The notes beneath the pieces were generated by a model that was given only the letters and a program-made list of their open reading frames with translations, ran no database searches and had not been told where the DNA came from. The position numbers and the translations under genes were made by a program. Below are positions 18,126-27,541 of a stretch of 64,000 bases of DNA, piece by piece (position 1 is the first letter of the stretch; each line of letters begins with the position of its first letter). The stretch comes from Mesorhizobium sp. Its GTDB lineage: Bacteria > Pseudomonadota > Alphaproteobacteria > Rhizobiales > Rhizobiaceae. The stretch covers positions 186,001-250,000 of the forward strand of contig SAPZ01000008.1 in NCBI GenBank assembly GCA_004020875.1. Reading direction: 5' to 3'.

Positions 18126-19531
18126 GACGCTTCCTGCCGCAGACCCTGCCTGTCTGGGTGCTGCTTATTGTTATTGCCGGTCTCATGATCAGCCAGGTCG
18201 CGACGCTCTACATCGTCGCGCGCGATCGGGCCGCCGCCAACGGTATCGTCGATCTCTACCGGTTGAACGACCGCGCCTATTCGCTGGTGCAGCTGATGCA
18301 TGACGCGACGCCCGACGGGCGCAAGGCAACCGCTTCGGGCTTGTTCAACTCGACTTACGCCTTGACGGTTTCGGACACGCCCGTCGTCACCTCTTCGATC
18401 CCCGGCGATGACCAACTGGCCGAGCTGGAGGACATCCTGGTCGGCCGCCTGTCGAAGTTCGGCATTACCGATGCGCGCGTGCGGCGCGATCCGGCCACCC
18501 AGGAAGCCGACGTACCGGACGGTCAGGCGGTGAACAAGGACGTCGGCCAGGTCGAGCGCGACCTGCTGGTTCTGGGCGCGGATTTTGCACAGAGCGACAA
18601 GCTGACGGCCTCTCTTCGCTTTTCCGATGGGCAATGGCTGAATTTCACCGAGCCGATCACGCCTCCGGGGCCGATCCTCAGCCTTGACAGCTTGCCGCTA
18701 TACTCACTGATTGCCGGGTTGATCGTGGTGATGTCGATCTGGTCGCTGCGCCGCCTGACGGCGCCCTACCGGATGATGGAAACCGCGGTGAAGCGCATCG
18801 GAAATGATCTCAAGAGCCCGCCGATCGCCGAGACCGGCAGTCGCGAGATTCGCGCAGCCGCGAAGGCGATCAACGCCATGCAGATGCGGCTGCGCGATTA
18901 TGTAGAGGATCGCGAGCACCTCGCGGCGGCGCTCGCGCATGATTTGCGCACGCCGCTGACCCGCATGCGCCTGCGCCTCGAGCTGTTGCGCAAGTCGCCG
19001 ACGCGCGAGGCGCTCGCGCACGACCTCGCCGACATCGAAAGCATCGCCAGCTCCGTCATCGACTTCGCCAAATTCGAGGTGACCGAGGAAAAGGCCGAGC
19101 GGATCGATTTCTGGTCGCTGGTGGAATCGGTCGCGGACTCTTTCGAGGACGCATCCTTCGAGGAGGATGCGACGCCTTCGCGCGGCCTGATCTGCATCGC
19201 GCGGCCGGTGGCGCTGCGCCGCTGCGTCACCAATCTCATCCAGAATGCGGTGACCTACGGCAAGAAGGCGCATCTGGGCGTGTGGCGATCGGGCGACACG
19301 ATCACGCTGTCGATCCGCGACGAAGGCCCCGGCATTCCGCAAGCGAAACTGGACGCGGTGTTCGGCTCCTTCGTGCGGCTGGAGGAATCGCGCAACCGCA
19401 CCACCGGCGGCCTAGGGCTCGGCCTCACCATTGCACGCAACATCGCGCGCGGCGCCGGCGGCGAGGTTAATCTTTCCAATTATCCGGGCGGCGGCTTGCT
19501 GACCGAACTTCGGCTGCCCGTGGCAGCTTGA
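18122..19531 (+). CDS. Sensor histidine kinase (HAMP-HisKA-HATPase)
   Basis: A 469-residue membrane kinase. Seen: membrane helix 1 (about 10-32), a periplasmic sensor domain of about 160 residues with no recognised ligand motif, helix 2 (about 195-215), a HAMP domain starting RRLTAPYRMMETAV, phosphoacceptor His H273 in ALAHDLRTPLTR, and the ATPase domain with N box LIQNAVTYG, G1 DEGPGIP and G2 GGLGLGL. The long kinase helices suggest an EnvZ-like layout. Coupled to the response regulator by a four-base overlap. Confidence 0.92.
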   Translation: MRRFLPQTLPVWVLLIVIAGLMISQVATLYIVARDRAAANGIVDLYRLNDRAYSLVQLMHDATPDGRKATASGLFNSTYALTVSDTPVVTSSIPGDDQLAELEDILVGRLSKFGITDARVRRDPATQEADVPDGQAVNKDVGQVERDLLVLGADFAQSDKLTASLRFSDGQWLNFTEPITPPGPILSLDSLPLYSLIAGLIVVMSIWSLRRLTAPYRMMETAVKRIGNDLKSPPIAETGSREIRAAAKAINAMQMRLRDYVEDREHLAAALAHDLRTPLTRMRLRLELLRKSPTREALAHDLADIESIASSVIDFAKFEVTEEKAERIDFWSLVESVADSFEDASFEEDATPSRGLICIARPVALRRCVTNLIQNAVTYGKKAHLGVWRSGDTITLSIRDEGPGIPQAKLDAVFGSFVRLEESRNRTTGGLGLGLTIARNIARGAGGEVNLSNYPGGGLLTELRLPVAA

Positions 19532-19624
19532 GTCAGCAGGCGGCTTGCTGGTTCCAATCCGCCACTGGATCGGCCGGCTCTTCCTTGTGATAGTGCCGCC
19601 CGTCTTGGCATGAGGAACCGCATC

Positions 19625-19999
19625 ATGTTCTACGCTATCCTTGCCTATCACATCGAAGACACCGTCCAGTCCTGGACGCCTGACGAGGATGCGGCACTGA
19701 TGAAGGACCTGCTCGAGGTCAATGACAGGCTGACCCGGGACGGCAAGCTCGGCCCGGCGGCGAGGCTCGGCGCGACGGCACAGGCCGTGACGCTGCGCGG
19801 TCCCGGCGACGGCATGGTGATCGACGGTCCCTTCGCCGAAACCAAGGAACAGTTGCTCGGCCTCTATGTCCTCGATTGCGCGGACCAGGACGAAGCGGTC
19901 GCCGCCGCGCGCGATCTCAAGCGCGTCAACCCCAGCGCCGTCTACGAAATCCGACCGATCATGCTCTATTTGCCCGGCGCCGCACTGACGGCCAGTTGA
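19625..19999 (+). CDS. YCII-related (DGPF domain) protein
   Basis: A 124-residue ferredoxin-like alpha/beta barrel protein with the family hallmark DGPFAETKEQLLGLYVLD (near 72-89), preceded by an N-terminal strand MFYAILAYH. Members are often encoded beside ECF sigma factors, but none is visible here. ATG 19625 has GAGGAA eight bases upstream. Enzymatic activity in this family is unproven; the DGPF and the N-terminal His are the conserved positions. It stands alone after the two-component system and is convergent with the PLP decarboxylase. Confidence 0.85.
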   Translation: MFYAILAYHIEDTVQSWTPDEDAALMKDLLEVNDRLTRDGKLGPAARLGATAQAVTLRGPGDGMVIDGPFAETKEQLLGLYVLDCADQDEAVAAARDLKRVNPSAVYEIRPIMLYLPGAALTAS

Positions 20000-20020
20000 G
20001 ATACCCCCGCCGCTCGCGCT

Positions 20021-21502
20021 TTAGACTCCTGGCGCGGCCGCCTCGATTTCCCGTCCCAACCGAAGCATCTCACGCACCAGAAGGTCGAGATCGTCGTGGC
20101 GCGTGCGGTGATTGGCGATCGCCACCCTCAGGGAGTGCCGACCGTGCACGGTGGTGTCGGACAGAGCCGCGATGCCCTCTTCCTGTAGTCTGAGCATGAT
20201 CTCCGTGTTGAAGACCTTGAGCCGCTCTTCGGACACGCCGGCCAGCCGGTGGCGGAAGCTGACGATGTTGATGGTCGTCGGCGCCATCAGTTCGAGCGCC
20301 GGCTCCGCCTCGATCAACTCGGCGAGGTAGCGGGCCTGGGCGATGTTCTGGTCGATCAACCGGCCGAACTTCTCGACGCCATGCTCCTTCAACGCCATCC
20401 AGATTTTCAATGCGCGGAAACCGCGCGACGTTTGAAGCCCGTAATCGTGCAGCCACTCTCCGGAGGCAAGGCCGCGCGGCGTCGATTCCAGATATTCCGG
20501 CGTGACGGCAAATGTGTTGCGGTGAGCCGATGCGTCCCGCACCAGCGCGCAGCCGGCCTCGAACGGCGCATGCAGCCATTTGTGCGGATCGAGCGCGATC
20601 GAATCCGCCTGCTCGATACCTGCGACAAGCGATCGGTTCTCGGGCGCGATCGCGATCAGCGCGCCGATGCAGCCATCGACATGAAACCAGAGATGTTCTT
20701 CGGCCGCCACTTTCGCCAGCGCCTGCAGGTCGTCGACCGCGCCGGTGTTGACCGTACCGGCGGTGCCGATCACGCAGGCCGGCCTGAAGCCGGCCTCGCG
20801 GTCTTCTGCAATTGCCGCCTTAAGCGCCTCGATATCGATGCGAAGGCCTGCGTCGGTCGGGATCCGCCGCAGCGCCCGATTGCCGAGGCCAAGCGCCTCC
20901 ATGGCCTTGCGGTGGCAGGAATGGACCTGGTCGGAGGCATAGTAGCGCAGCGGCTTTGGCATGGCGTCGACGCCGCGTTCGCGCACGTCGACGCCGGCCT
21001 TGGCGTTGCGCGCCACTGTCAAGCCGATGATGTTGGCCATCGAACCGCCGCTGACCAGCGTGCCGCTGGACGAAGCCGGGAAGCCCATCATCTGCTTCAT
21101 CCAGTTGACCACTTGGCTATCCATCAAGCCGGCGGCATGGTTGCCGCCGCCGAGATTGGAGCCTTGGATCGCGGCCAGGAAATCACCGAGCGCGCCGGTG
21201 AAGTTGCTGGATCCCATATACCAGGACCAGAAACGCGGATGGATGTTGCCCATCGGATAAGGCATGACGTTGCGGGCGACATCGTCATAGATGTCGGCCA
21301 CCGGCGCCGGCGATCGCGGCAATGGCGCCGAGAAGAACGATCGCACCTCGGCCGGCATCTCGCGCCAGACCGGACGCTCACGCACATCCTTGAGATAGGC
21401 GATGGCGTCGTCGAGGATGCGGTGCGAGAGCGCCCCAACATTGGTCCAATCCGGCGGATCGAGCGTTTCGTCCGTGGTCGCCGCCTCCTGAAAGCTGTTC
21501 AT
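20021..21502 (-). CDS. Group II PLP-dependent amino-acid decarboxylase
   Basis: A 493-residue cytoplasmic decarboxylase of the aromatic-L-amino-acid/glutamate decarboxylase class. PLP features: the SGGSMANI phosphate-binding loop (151-158), stacking His in ASDQVHSCHRKA (near 194), Asp of the FHVDGCIGAL segment (near 275), and the Schiff-base lysine K308 in DPHKWLHAPFE. Length and domain order fit. Substrate cannot be assigned: the second-active-site loop is not diagnostic by eye; aromatic amino acids are most likely. ATG 21502 has GGGAG upstream. It follows cysK on the same strand with a hairpin between, so co-transcription is uncertain. Confidence 0.9.
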   Translation of the reverse strand: MNSFQEAATTDETLDPPDWTNVGALSHRILDDAIAYLKDVRERPVWREMPAEVRSFFSAPLPRSPAPVADIYDDVARNVMPYPMGNIHPRFWSWYMGSSNFTGALGDFLAAIQGSNLGGGNHAAGLMDSQVVNWMKQMMGFPASSSGTLVSGGSMANIIGLTVARNAKAGVDVRERGVDAMPKPLRYYASDQVHSCHRKAMEALGLGNRALRRIPTDAGLRIDIEALKAAIAEDREAGFRPACVIGTAGTVNTGAVDDLQALAKVAAEEHLWFHVDGCIGALIAIAPENRSLVAGIEQADSIALDPHKWLHAPFEAGCALVRDASAHRNTFAVTPEYLESTPRGLASGEWLHDYGLQTSRGFRALKIWMALKEHGVEKFGRLIDQNIAQARYLAELIEAEPALELMAPTTINIVSFRHRLAGVSEERLKVFNTEIMLRLQEEGIAALSDTTVHGRHSLRVAIANHRTRHDDLDLLVREMLRLGREIEAAAPGV

Positions 21503-21542
21503 CCGTATCTCCCGCCGGCATGTGGGTGATCATATGCACATA

Positions 21543-21573
21543 GCGACGTCGCCGTTTCGAACGGCAACGTCGC
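21543..21573 (-). terminator. Strong hairpin between cysK and the PLP decarboxylase
   Basis: GCGACGT-c-GCCGTT and AACGGC-a-ACGTCGC pair around TCG, leaving one internal mismatch. It begins 11 bases after the cysK stop. There is no T-run on the minus strand, so termination may be partial. Confidence 0.45.
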
Positions 21574-21583
21574 GGTCGTATCG

Positions 21584-22669
21584 TCAGAGCTCGAACTGGC
21601 AGCTCGGCGTCGAGCGCGAGAGCGCGGTTTCCTCGGCGTCCATCTCGGCCTCGATCCCGTCGAACAGCGGCGTCGACATATAGCGCTCACCCGTGTCGGG
21701 CAGCATGCACAGAATGACCGAGCCGGCCGGAACCTTGTCCGCGATCTGCCGCGCCACGGCGAAGGTGGCGCCGCCGGAGATGCCGGTGAAGATGCCTTCT
21801 TGTTGCGCCAGCGCCTTTGCCCATTTGATGCCTTCGGGACCGGGGATCGGCACCACTTCGTCATAATAGTGCCGGTCGATCGCCTCCTGCAGGACATTGG
21901 GGATGAAGTCCGGCGTCCAGCCCTGGATCGGATGTGGCTCGAAAGCCGGATGGCTGGCGGCCGGCGCCCCATCGGCGCCGCGCTCCTGGGCCTTGCCGCT
22001 GCCGATCAGTTGCGCGTTCGCCGGCTCGGCAAGCACGATCCTGACTTCCGGCCGTTCCTGGCGTAACACGCGGCCGACGCCGGCCACTGTACCGCCCGTG
22101 CCGTAGCCGGTAACCAGATAGTCGAGCCTGGAGCCGGCGAAATCATTGATGATCTCGCGGCCCGTGGTCGCCTCATGGATAGCGGCATTGGCTTCCGTTT
22201 CGAACTGGCGCGCCAGGAACCAGCCATTGGCCTCGGCGAGCTCGACGGCCTTCTTGTACATGCCGAAGCCCTTCTGGGCGCGCGGCGTCAGCACCACCTT
22301 GGCCCCCAGCATGCGCATAAGCTTGCGGCGCTCGATGGAGAAGCTGTCGGCCATCGTCACCACCAGCGGATAGCCTTTCTGCGCGCAGACCATGGCAAGG
22401 CCGATACCGGTGTTGCCGCTCGTCGCCTCCACGACCGTCTGGCCGGGCTTGAGCTTGCCGCTGCGCTCGCCTTCCTCGATGATGTTGAGCGCCAGCCGGT
22501 CCTTCACCGAGGCCGCCGGATTGAAGAACTCCGCCTTTACATAAATCGTCGCGTGATCCGGCCCGAGATTGTTGATGCGGATGACCGGCGTGTCGCCGAC
22601 CGTGTCGAGAATGCTGTCGAACAGCCGGCCGCGCCCGGCCGTGGTTCTGATTTTCAATTGATGCAACAT
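21584..22669 (-). CDS. cysK: Cysteine synthase A (O-acetylserine sulfhydrylase)
   Basis: A 361-residue fold-type II PLP enzyme that makes cysteine from O-acetylserine and sulfide. Seen: PLP lysine K56 in NPAASVKDR, TSGNTGIGLA binding the substrate carboxylate, GYGTGGTVAGVGR binding the PLP phosphate, and EGIFTGISGGA near 300. The protein is about 40 residues longer than classical CysK: a short N-terminal extension before the first motif and a C-terminal tail ending CQFEL. ATG 22669 has GAGGAG eight bases upstream; the open frame beyond is not coding. Divergent from the BTAD regulator gene, whose upstream region it shares. Confidence 0.93.
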   Translation of the reverse strand: MLHQLKIRTTAGRGRLFDSILDTVGDTPVIRINNLGPDHATIYVKAEFFNPAASVKDRLALNIIEEGERSGKLKPGQTVVEATSGNTGIGLAMVCAQKGYPLVVTMADSFSIERRKLMRMLGAKVVLTPRAQKGFGMYKKAVELAEANGWFLARQFETEANAAIHEATTGREIINDFAGSRLDYLVTGYGTGGTVAGVGRVLRQERPEVRIVLAEPANAQLIGSGKAQERGADGAPAASHPAFEPHPIQGWTPDFIPNVLQEAIDRHYYDEVVPIPGPEGIKWAKALAQQEGIFTGISGGATFAVARQIADKVPAGSVILCMLPDTGERYMSTPLFDGIEAEMDAEETALSRSTPSCQFEL

Positions 22670-22840
22670 GGATCTTTCTCCTCGAAATCTCACATGCCGG
22701 TTACAGACCGGCTGATTGGGCGGCGCGGTTTCGACACCTTGCCGTGTTAGTAGCGTCTGACTTGCCGTCAATTCGGCCAAGGCCGCATGCGGCTCGAAAA
22801 CTCGCCGCCGGATGCGCCCTGTCGTGTTTGGTGATAGAAT

Positions 22841-24913
22841 ATGGACCAATCAGTCAGCGTGGGAGCGAGCGTGGAAACGGACGTGGAATCCGTTTGGTCG
22901 ACTCAGAAAAGCGATGCAGCCCGCCTTTCGATCAGGCTGCTCGGCTCGCTCGCGATCATGCGCGGCGATATTCCCGTCGCGCTGCCATCGTCACGCAAGC
23001 TGCGCGCGCTGCTAGCCTACCTCGCGCTGGCGCCCTACCCTGTTAGCCGCACCCGCCTTTGCGAGCTTCTCTGGGATGTCCCCAACGATCCGCGCGGCGA
23101 GCTGCGCTGGTGCCTGAGCAAGTTGCGCGGCGCGCTCGATGAACCAGGCTTGCGCCGGATCGAGACGGAAGGCGAGACCGTGGCGCTTCGCCTCGGCGGT
23201 GCGAGCATCGATGCCGTCGAGGCGGCTGCCGCGGTTGCGCAGGGGATCGCGACGCTTGGCCTCGACCGTCTGCTGGCCCTTGCGGAATTGTTCGCGGGAG
23301 ATTTTCTCGACGGCCTGGAACTCGATCGCAGCCCGCATTTCGGCAGCTGGCTGACGGCGCAGCGCCGCCGTTTCGGCGCATGCCATGTCGCCGTCCTTGA
23401 GCACATCATTGCGCTTCTCCCCTGCAGAGCCGATGAAGCCGGCGCCTATATCGACAAATGGCTGGAGCTCGCGCCCTTCGATGGCCGCGCGCATGTGGCG
23501 CTGCTGGAGAACCTGGCACGGCGCGGGCAGTTCGGCGCCGGCGAGGAGCACCTCGCCACCGCGGCGGAGCTGTTTCATTCCGAAGAGCTGGATTTCACGC
23601 CGTTGCGCGAGGCCTGGCAGGAGATAAGAGCCCGCAACGCTGGCGCGACGCCAGGCACTAGATCCGAGCCTGTTTTCCCGGTCTCGGAATCGCCAGTCGT
23701 CGCGATCGAGCCCGGATCCGCGGCGACACGCCGGGCTTCGCTCGCTGTGATGCCCTTTGCCGAGAGCACCGGCACCGGTGGCTTCCGTGGCGGGCTTGCC
23801 GACGGACTCGCGCATGACATCATCACGCGGCTTGCCAAGCTTCGCGATTTCTTCGTCATCGCCCGAGGCTCGGTCTTCGCGCTCGCCGAAAAGAACATTG
23901 CGCCGGAAGACGCCGGGCGGAGGCTAAATGTCGACTATGTCACGACAGGCTCGGTGCGCAGCCTGCCGGGACGCTTCGTCGTGTCGGTCGAGCTTGTCGA
24001 GGTCCGCACGGCAAGAATCGTCTGGGCCGAGACCTTCGAGCACAACCCCGACGACATCTTCATCGTCATCGAGGATATCGGCAACAGCATCGTCTCTTCA
24101 ATTGCCGCCGAGATCGCGACAGTGGAGCGCAACCGCGCCTTGCTGAAGGCGCCCAATTCGCTCAATGCCTGGGAAGCCTACCATCGCGGCCTCTGGCACA
24201 TGTATCGCTTCACCCGCCAGGAAAACGAGCTGGCGCAGCATTTCTTCGGCGAAGCGTTGAAGCTGGACCCCACTTTCGCGCGCGCCTATGCCGGCATGTC
24301 CTTCACCCACTGGCAGAACGCTTTCCAGCGCTGGGGCGACCGCGATCGGGAGACCGCGCTTGCCTTTGAAAGCGCCGGCCAGAGCCTGCTGGTCGACGAC
24401 CGCAACCCCGCCGCCCACTGGGCCATGGGACGGGCGCTATGGCTACGCGGCGAGCAGGACGGCGCGCTGCTGGAACTGGCGAGCGCCGTCGATCTCAGCC
24501 CGAACTTCGCGCTCGGCCATTACGCGCTGTCTTTCGTCCATTCGCAGTCGGGCGATCCGCAGTCGGCGATCGGCTCATCCGACCATTCGCGCCATCTCAG
24601 CCCGTTCGATCCGCTCCTGTTCGGTATGATGGGCGCGCGCGCCATGGCCCATGCAAGGCTGGGCGAATTCGAAGCGGCGGCCGAATGGGCGCTGAAGGCG
24701 GCCGCGCGACCAAACGCCCATGTCATCATCCTGGCGATCGCCGCCCACTGCCTGGCGCTCGCCGGCCGGCAGGACGAGGCGCGGACCTTCGCCGCCATGA
24801 TCCGCAGCACCTTGCCGAACTATCGTGCCGACGATTTCATCGCCACCTTCCGCTTCGACCGGGATGGGGAGGCTCTGTTCCGCAACGGCTCGAAGCTGAT
24901 CGGGCTGAACTAA
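22841..24913 (+). CDS. SARP/BTAD-type regulator fused to a TolB-like domain and TPR repeats
   Basis: A 690-residue multidomain regulator. Order: an OmpR-like winged-helix domain (about 28-115, with SRKLRALLAYLALAP and SRTRLCELLWD), a bacterial transcriptional activation (BTAD) helical domain (about 120-270), a TolB-N/FlgO-like alpha/beta domain starting SLAVMPFAES and GLADGLAHDIITRLAKL (about 300-420), and TPR-type helices to the end. No adenylate cyclase catalytic domain is present, although rhizobial relatives are often named after one. It lacks membrane helices, so it is cytoplasmic. ATG 22841 has no good ribosome site; downstream starts cannot be excluded. Divergence from cysK makes that gene a candidate target. 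Confidence 0.85.
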   Translation: MDQSVSVGASVETDVESVWSTQKSDAARLSIRLLGSLAIMRGDIPVALPSSRKLRALLAYLALAPYPVSRTRLCELLWDVPNDPRGELRWCLSKLRGALDEPGLRRIETEGETVALRLGGASIDAVEAAAAVAQGIATLGLDRLLALAELFAGDFLDGLELDRSPHFGSWLTAQRRRFGACHVAVLEHIIALLPCRADEAGAYIDKWLELAPFDGRAHVALLENLARRGQFGAGEEHLATAAELFHSEELDFTPLREAWQEIRARNAGATPGTRSEPVFPVSESPVVAIEPGSAATRRASLAVMPFAESTGTGGFRGGLADGLAHDIITRLAKLRDFFVIARGSVFALAEKNIAPEDAGRRLNVDYVTTGSVRSLPGRFVVSVELVEVRTARIVWAETFEHNPDDIFIVIEDIGNSIVSSIAAEIATVERNRALLKAPNSLNAWEAYHRGLWHMYRFTRQENELAQHFFGEALKLDPTFARAYAGMSFTHWQNAFQRWGDRDRETALAFESAGQSLLVDDRNPAAHWAMGRALWLRGEQDGALLELASAVDLSPNFALGHYALSFVHSQSGDPQSAIGSSDHSRHLSPFDPLLFGMMGARAMAHARLGEFEAAAEWALKAAARPNAHVIILAIAAHCLALAGRQDEARTFAAMIRSTLPNYRADDFIATFRFDRDGEALFRNGSKLIGLN

Positions 24914-25013
24914 AAGCGCGTCGCGATCCTTCGGATTCGCTCCATGCGCTTTAGTCTCTGATTCTACGCATCTTTATCCCGAAACCGGTTCCCACTTACG
25001 GGAGACATGCTTT
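24913..25013. repeat. Dispersed palindromic repeat, inverted copy
   Basis: AAAGCGC (24913-24919) pairs with GCGCTTT (24946-24952) around a GGATTCGC-type inner stem, followed by CCCGAAACCGGTTCCCACTT and CATGCT. The latter segment is the reverse-complement counterpart of the element at 38581-38628, so the two are copies of one family in opposite orientation. It lies between two convergent genes. Confidence 0.6.
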
Positions 25014-25028
25014 AGGCCCGGCCGGGTT

Positions 25029-26066
25029 CTAGTGGGATAGCGGGCCGCTGGCCTTTCTCCACGCATCGATGCCGCCCTGGATATGGCGCGCGCTGGAAAT
25101 CCCGACATCGTGCGCCGCCTGCACCGCCATCGCCGAACGCTCGCCGAAAGCGCAATAGAACAGCAGCTGCTTAGCTGTTGATTTGGCCAGTTCATGAAGC
25201 ATGCCGCCTGCCATGATGTTCTCCTGTAGCCGCGCATAGGGCAGATGGATCGCGCCAGGGATGACGCCGTGGCGCTCGCGTTCGGACTGCTCGCGCAGGT
25301 CGATCAGCGCCACGTCGGGTCGCCCGACCAGCGCCAGCGCCTGCTCCGCGCTAACCGCCCAGCCGCGAGCGGCGATGTCGTCCTGATGCAACCCGACCCG
25401 CATGTTGGCGGGCACGGCCACATCCATCATCTTCGGGTTGGCCAGGTTGAGATTGTTCATGATGTTCACATATTCGTCGACCGACTTCACCTGCAGGCGC
25501 GGGTTGAATGCCTTTTCCTCGCCGATCGTCGACACGGTCTCGCCCTTGTAGTCATGAGCCGGGAAGATCATCGTCTCGTCGGGCAGCTTGAGGAGGCGCC
25601 CGAAGATCGATTCATATTGCTGGCGCGGATCGCCGTTCTGGAAGTCGGTGCGGCCGGTGCCGCGGATGAGCAGCGTGTCGCCGGTGAAGACCCGGTCGGG
25701 CAGGACGAAACTGTAGGAATCGTCGGTGTGGCCGGGGGTGTAGACAACGTCGAGCGCCAGCCCTTCGATGGCAAGCTTGTCGCCGTCGGCGAGCCGCATC
25801 GACACCACGTCAGCCTTGGTCTGCTCGCCCATCACGGTCACGCAATGCGTCCTGTCGCGCAGCGCGCCGAGGCCGGTGATATGGTCGGCGTGAAGATGCG
25901 TATCCACCGCCTTGACCAGCCTCAGGTCCAACTCGTTGACCAGTTGGAGATAGCGATCCACCTTCTCCAGCACCGGATCGATGATCAGCGCCTCGCCGCC
26001 GCGCCGGCTGGCGAGCAGATAGGAGTAGGTGCCCGAGACGGAATCGAAGAGCTGGCGGAAGATCAT
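25029..26066 (-). CDS. Persulfide dioxygenase (ETHE1-like MBL fold) fused to rhodanese
   Basis: A 345-residue bifunctional sulfur enzyme. The N-terminal metallo-beta-lactamase domain (1-240) has HLHADH with H57, H59, D61 and H62, then GHTDDS and GDTLLIRGTGR and the late His in PAHDYKG, typical of ETHE1-class mononuclear iron persulfide dioxygenases, which oxidise glutathione persulfide to sulfite. The C-terminal rhodanese domain (about 245-345) keeps the catalytic Cys in FYCAFGERSAM. Related fusions (Blh) in rhizobia protect from sulfide and are under the repressor BigR; no bigR-like gene is next to this copy. ATG 26066; upstream DNA holds no obvious operator. Confidence 0.92.
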   Translation of the reverse strand: MIFRQLFDSVSGTYSYLLASRRGGEALIIDPVLEKVDRYLQLVNELDLRLVKAVDTHLHADHITGLGALRDRTHCVTVMGEQTKADVVSMRLADGDKLAIEGLALDVVYTPGHTDDSYSFVLPDRVFTGDTLLIRGTGRTDFQNGDPRQQYESIFGRLLKLPDETMIFPAHDYKGETVSTIGEEKAFNPRLQVKSVDEYVNIMNNLNLANPKMMDVAVPANMRVGLHQDDIAARGWAVSAEQALALVGRPDVALIDLREQSERERHGVIPGAIHLPYARLQENIMAGGMLHELAKSTAKQLLFYCAFGERSAMAVQAAHDVGISSARHIQGGIDAWRKASGPLSH

Positions 26067-26359
26067 CGTCGTATACCCCGCTGCATTTTCACCGCCGGGC
26101 CTCGCCCCGGCGGCCGTAGCAACATTCTACTGCATACGCTTCTGGAATCAGAATGGATTTCGAAAGATAATACGCCGGTAGACAGCCTTCCCTGGCCACG
26201 GGATACCAGCCCTCAAATACGGTACGGGTTGATCGCTCAGAAACCTCAAAAGGCCTTGCTGAGACGAGCTGTCCGCGGACGCTGACGGCATTGTCGGTCC
26301 CGTAACCCGCCTCGTCGCGGGAAACGTCCAGACCGGATACTGTTCGCCTGCGCAGACGG
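26067..26359. other. Intergenic region between persulfide dioxygenase and choV
   Basis: No gene supported. It holds the dioxygenase promoter region, a G/C hairpin CCGCCGGG...CCGGCGG at 26092-26113, and the 3' end region of choV. I see no certain terminator for choV here. Confidence 0.4.
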
Positions 26360-27541
26360 CTATCGCCGCAGCACCGCGCTCAGCACGTCCCTGATGCCGA
26401 TCGCGCCGACGAAACGCGAGCCTTCGTCGAACAGCGCCACCGGCGCCGTCTGCGAGCGATGCATGGCAAGCATCACCGTCTTCAGCGGCGTACCGGGATT
26501 GGCCCAGAACACCTGCGCCCCTTCCTCCGGCTGGCGCTCGACATCGGCGCAGGAGACCCATACCGCCGGCTTGCCGTCGCGCTCGGCCGCGGCCACGAGG
26601 CCATGCTCGTCGATCTTGAAGCGCGTCGTCTTGCGACGGTCGAGCCACACCCAGCCATTCTCGCCCTGTTCCAGGTCGCGACGGTCCCGCATCACGTTCC
26701 ACGCCGTCAGCACCGACAACGGGTTCACATTGGCGATGAAGTCGCGGACATAGTCGTTGGCAGGGCGCAAGACGATGTCTTCCGGCGCGCCGGTCTGCAC
26801 GATGCGGCCGCCTTCCATGATCGTGATGTGGCTGCCGATCTTCAGCGCCTCCTCGAGATCATGGCTGACGAAGATGATGGTCTTCTTGAGCTCGGCCTGG
26901 AGCTGCAGCAGTTCGTCCTGCAGCTTGGTGCGAATCAGCGGGTCAAGCGCCGAGAACGGCTCGTCCATCAGAAGGATCGGCGCCTCGGTGGCGAAGGCTC
27001 GGGCGAGGCCGACGCGCTGCTGCATGCCGCCGGAAAGCTCATGCGCGTATTTCTTCGCCCACTGATCGAGATGGACAAGCTGCAGTTGCTTTTGCACGCG
27101 CGCCTTGCGCTCGGCTTCCGGCACGCCGGCAAGCTCGAGGCCGAAACCGACATTTTCCTCGACCGTGCGCCACGGCAGCAGACCGAACTGCTGGAACACC
27201 ATGGCCACCTGCTTCTGCCGCAGCCGCCGCAAGGTCGCCTCATCGCAGGTGACGACATCGACAGTGCGGTCGCCGTCCTTGACCAGCACCTGGCCGCGCG
27301 ACACGACGTTGAGCCGGTTGACGGCCCTCAGCAGCGTCGACTTGCCGGAGCCGGACAGGCCCATCAGCACCGAGATCTCACCTTCGTGCACGGTGAGGCT
27401 GGCGCCGGCGCAGCCCAACACATTGCCGGTCTTTTCCAGGATCTCGGCGCGCGTGGCGCCCTGGTCGATCAGCGCCAGCGAACCTGCCTGGTCGGGGCCG
27501 AAGACGATGTCTACGTTCTTGAAATCAACCGCGACGGTCAT
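26360..27541 (-). CDS. choV: Choline ABC transporter ATP-binding protein
   Basis: A 393-residue ATPase powering quaternary-amine import. Seen: a family-specific N-terminal part (FKNVDIVFG), Walker A GLSGSGKST (near 58), Q-loop FQQFGLLPW, signature ELSGGMQQRVGLARA, Walker B ILLMDEPFSALD, and the H-loop VSHDLEEAL. A C-terminal regulatory domain of about 115 residues resembles the CBS region of glycine-betaine ATPases (ProV/OpuAA) and may sense ionic strength. Its ATG overlaps the choW stop by four bases. Third gene of the choX-choW-choV set. Confidence 0.9.
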   Translation of the reverse strand: MTVAVDFKNVDIVFGPDQAGSLALIDQGATRAEILEKTGNVLGCAGASLTVHEGEISVLMGLSGSGKSTLLRAVNRLNVVSRGQVLVKDGDRTVDVVTCDEATLRRLRQKQVAMVFQQFGLLPWRTVEENVGFGLELAGVPEAERKARVQKQLQLVHLDQWAKKYAHELSGGMQQRVGLARAFATEAPILLMDEPFSALDPLIRTKLQDELLQLQAELKKTIIFVSHDLEEALKIGSHITIMEGGRIVQTGAPEDIVLRPANDYVRDFIANVNPLSVLTAWNVMRDRRDLEQGENGWVWLDRRKTTRFKIDEHGLVAAAERDGKPAVWVSCADVERQPEEGAQVFWANPGTPLKTVMLAMHRSQTAPVALFDEGSRFVGAIGIRDVLSAVLRR

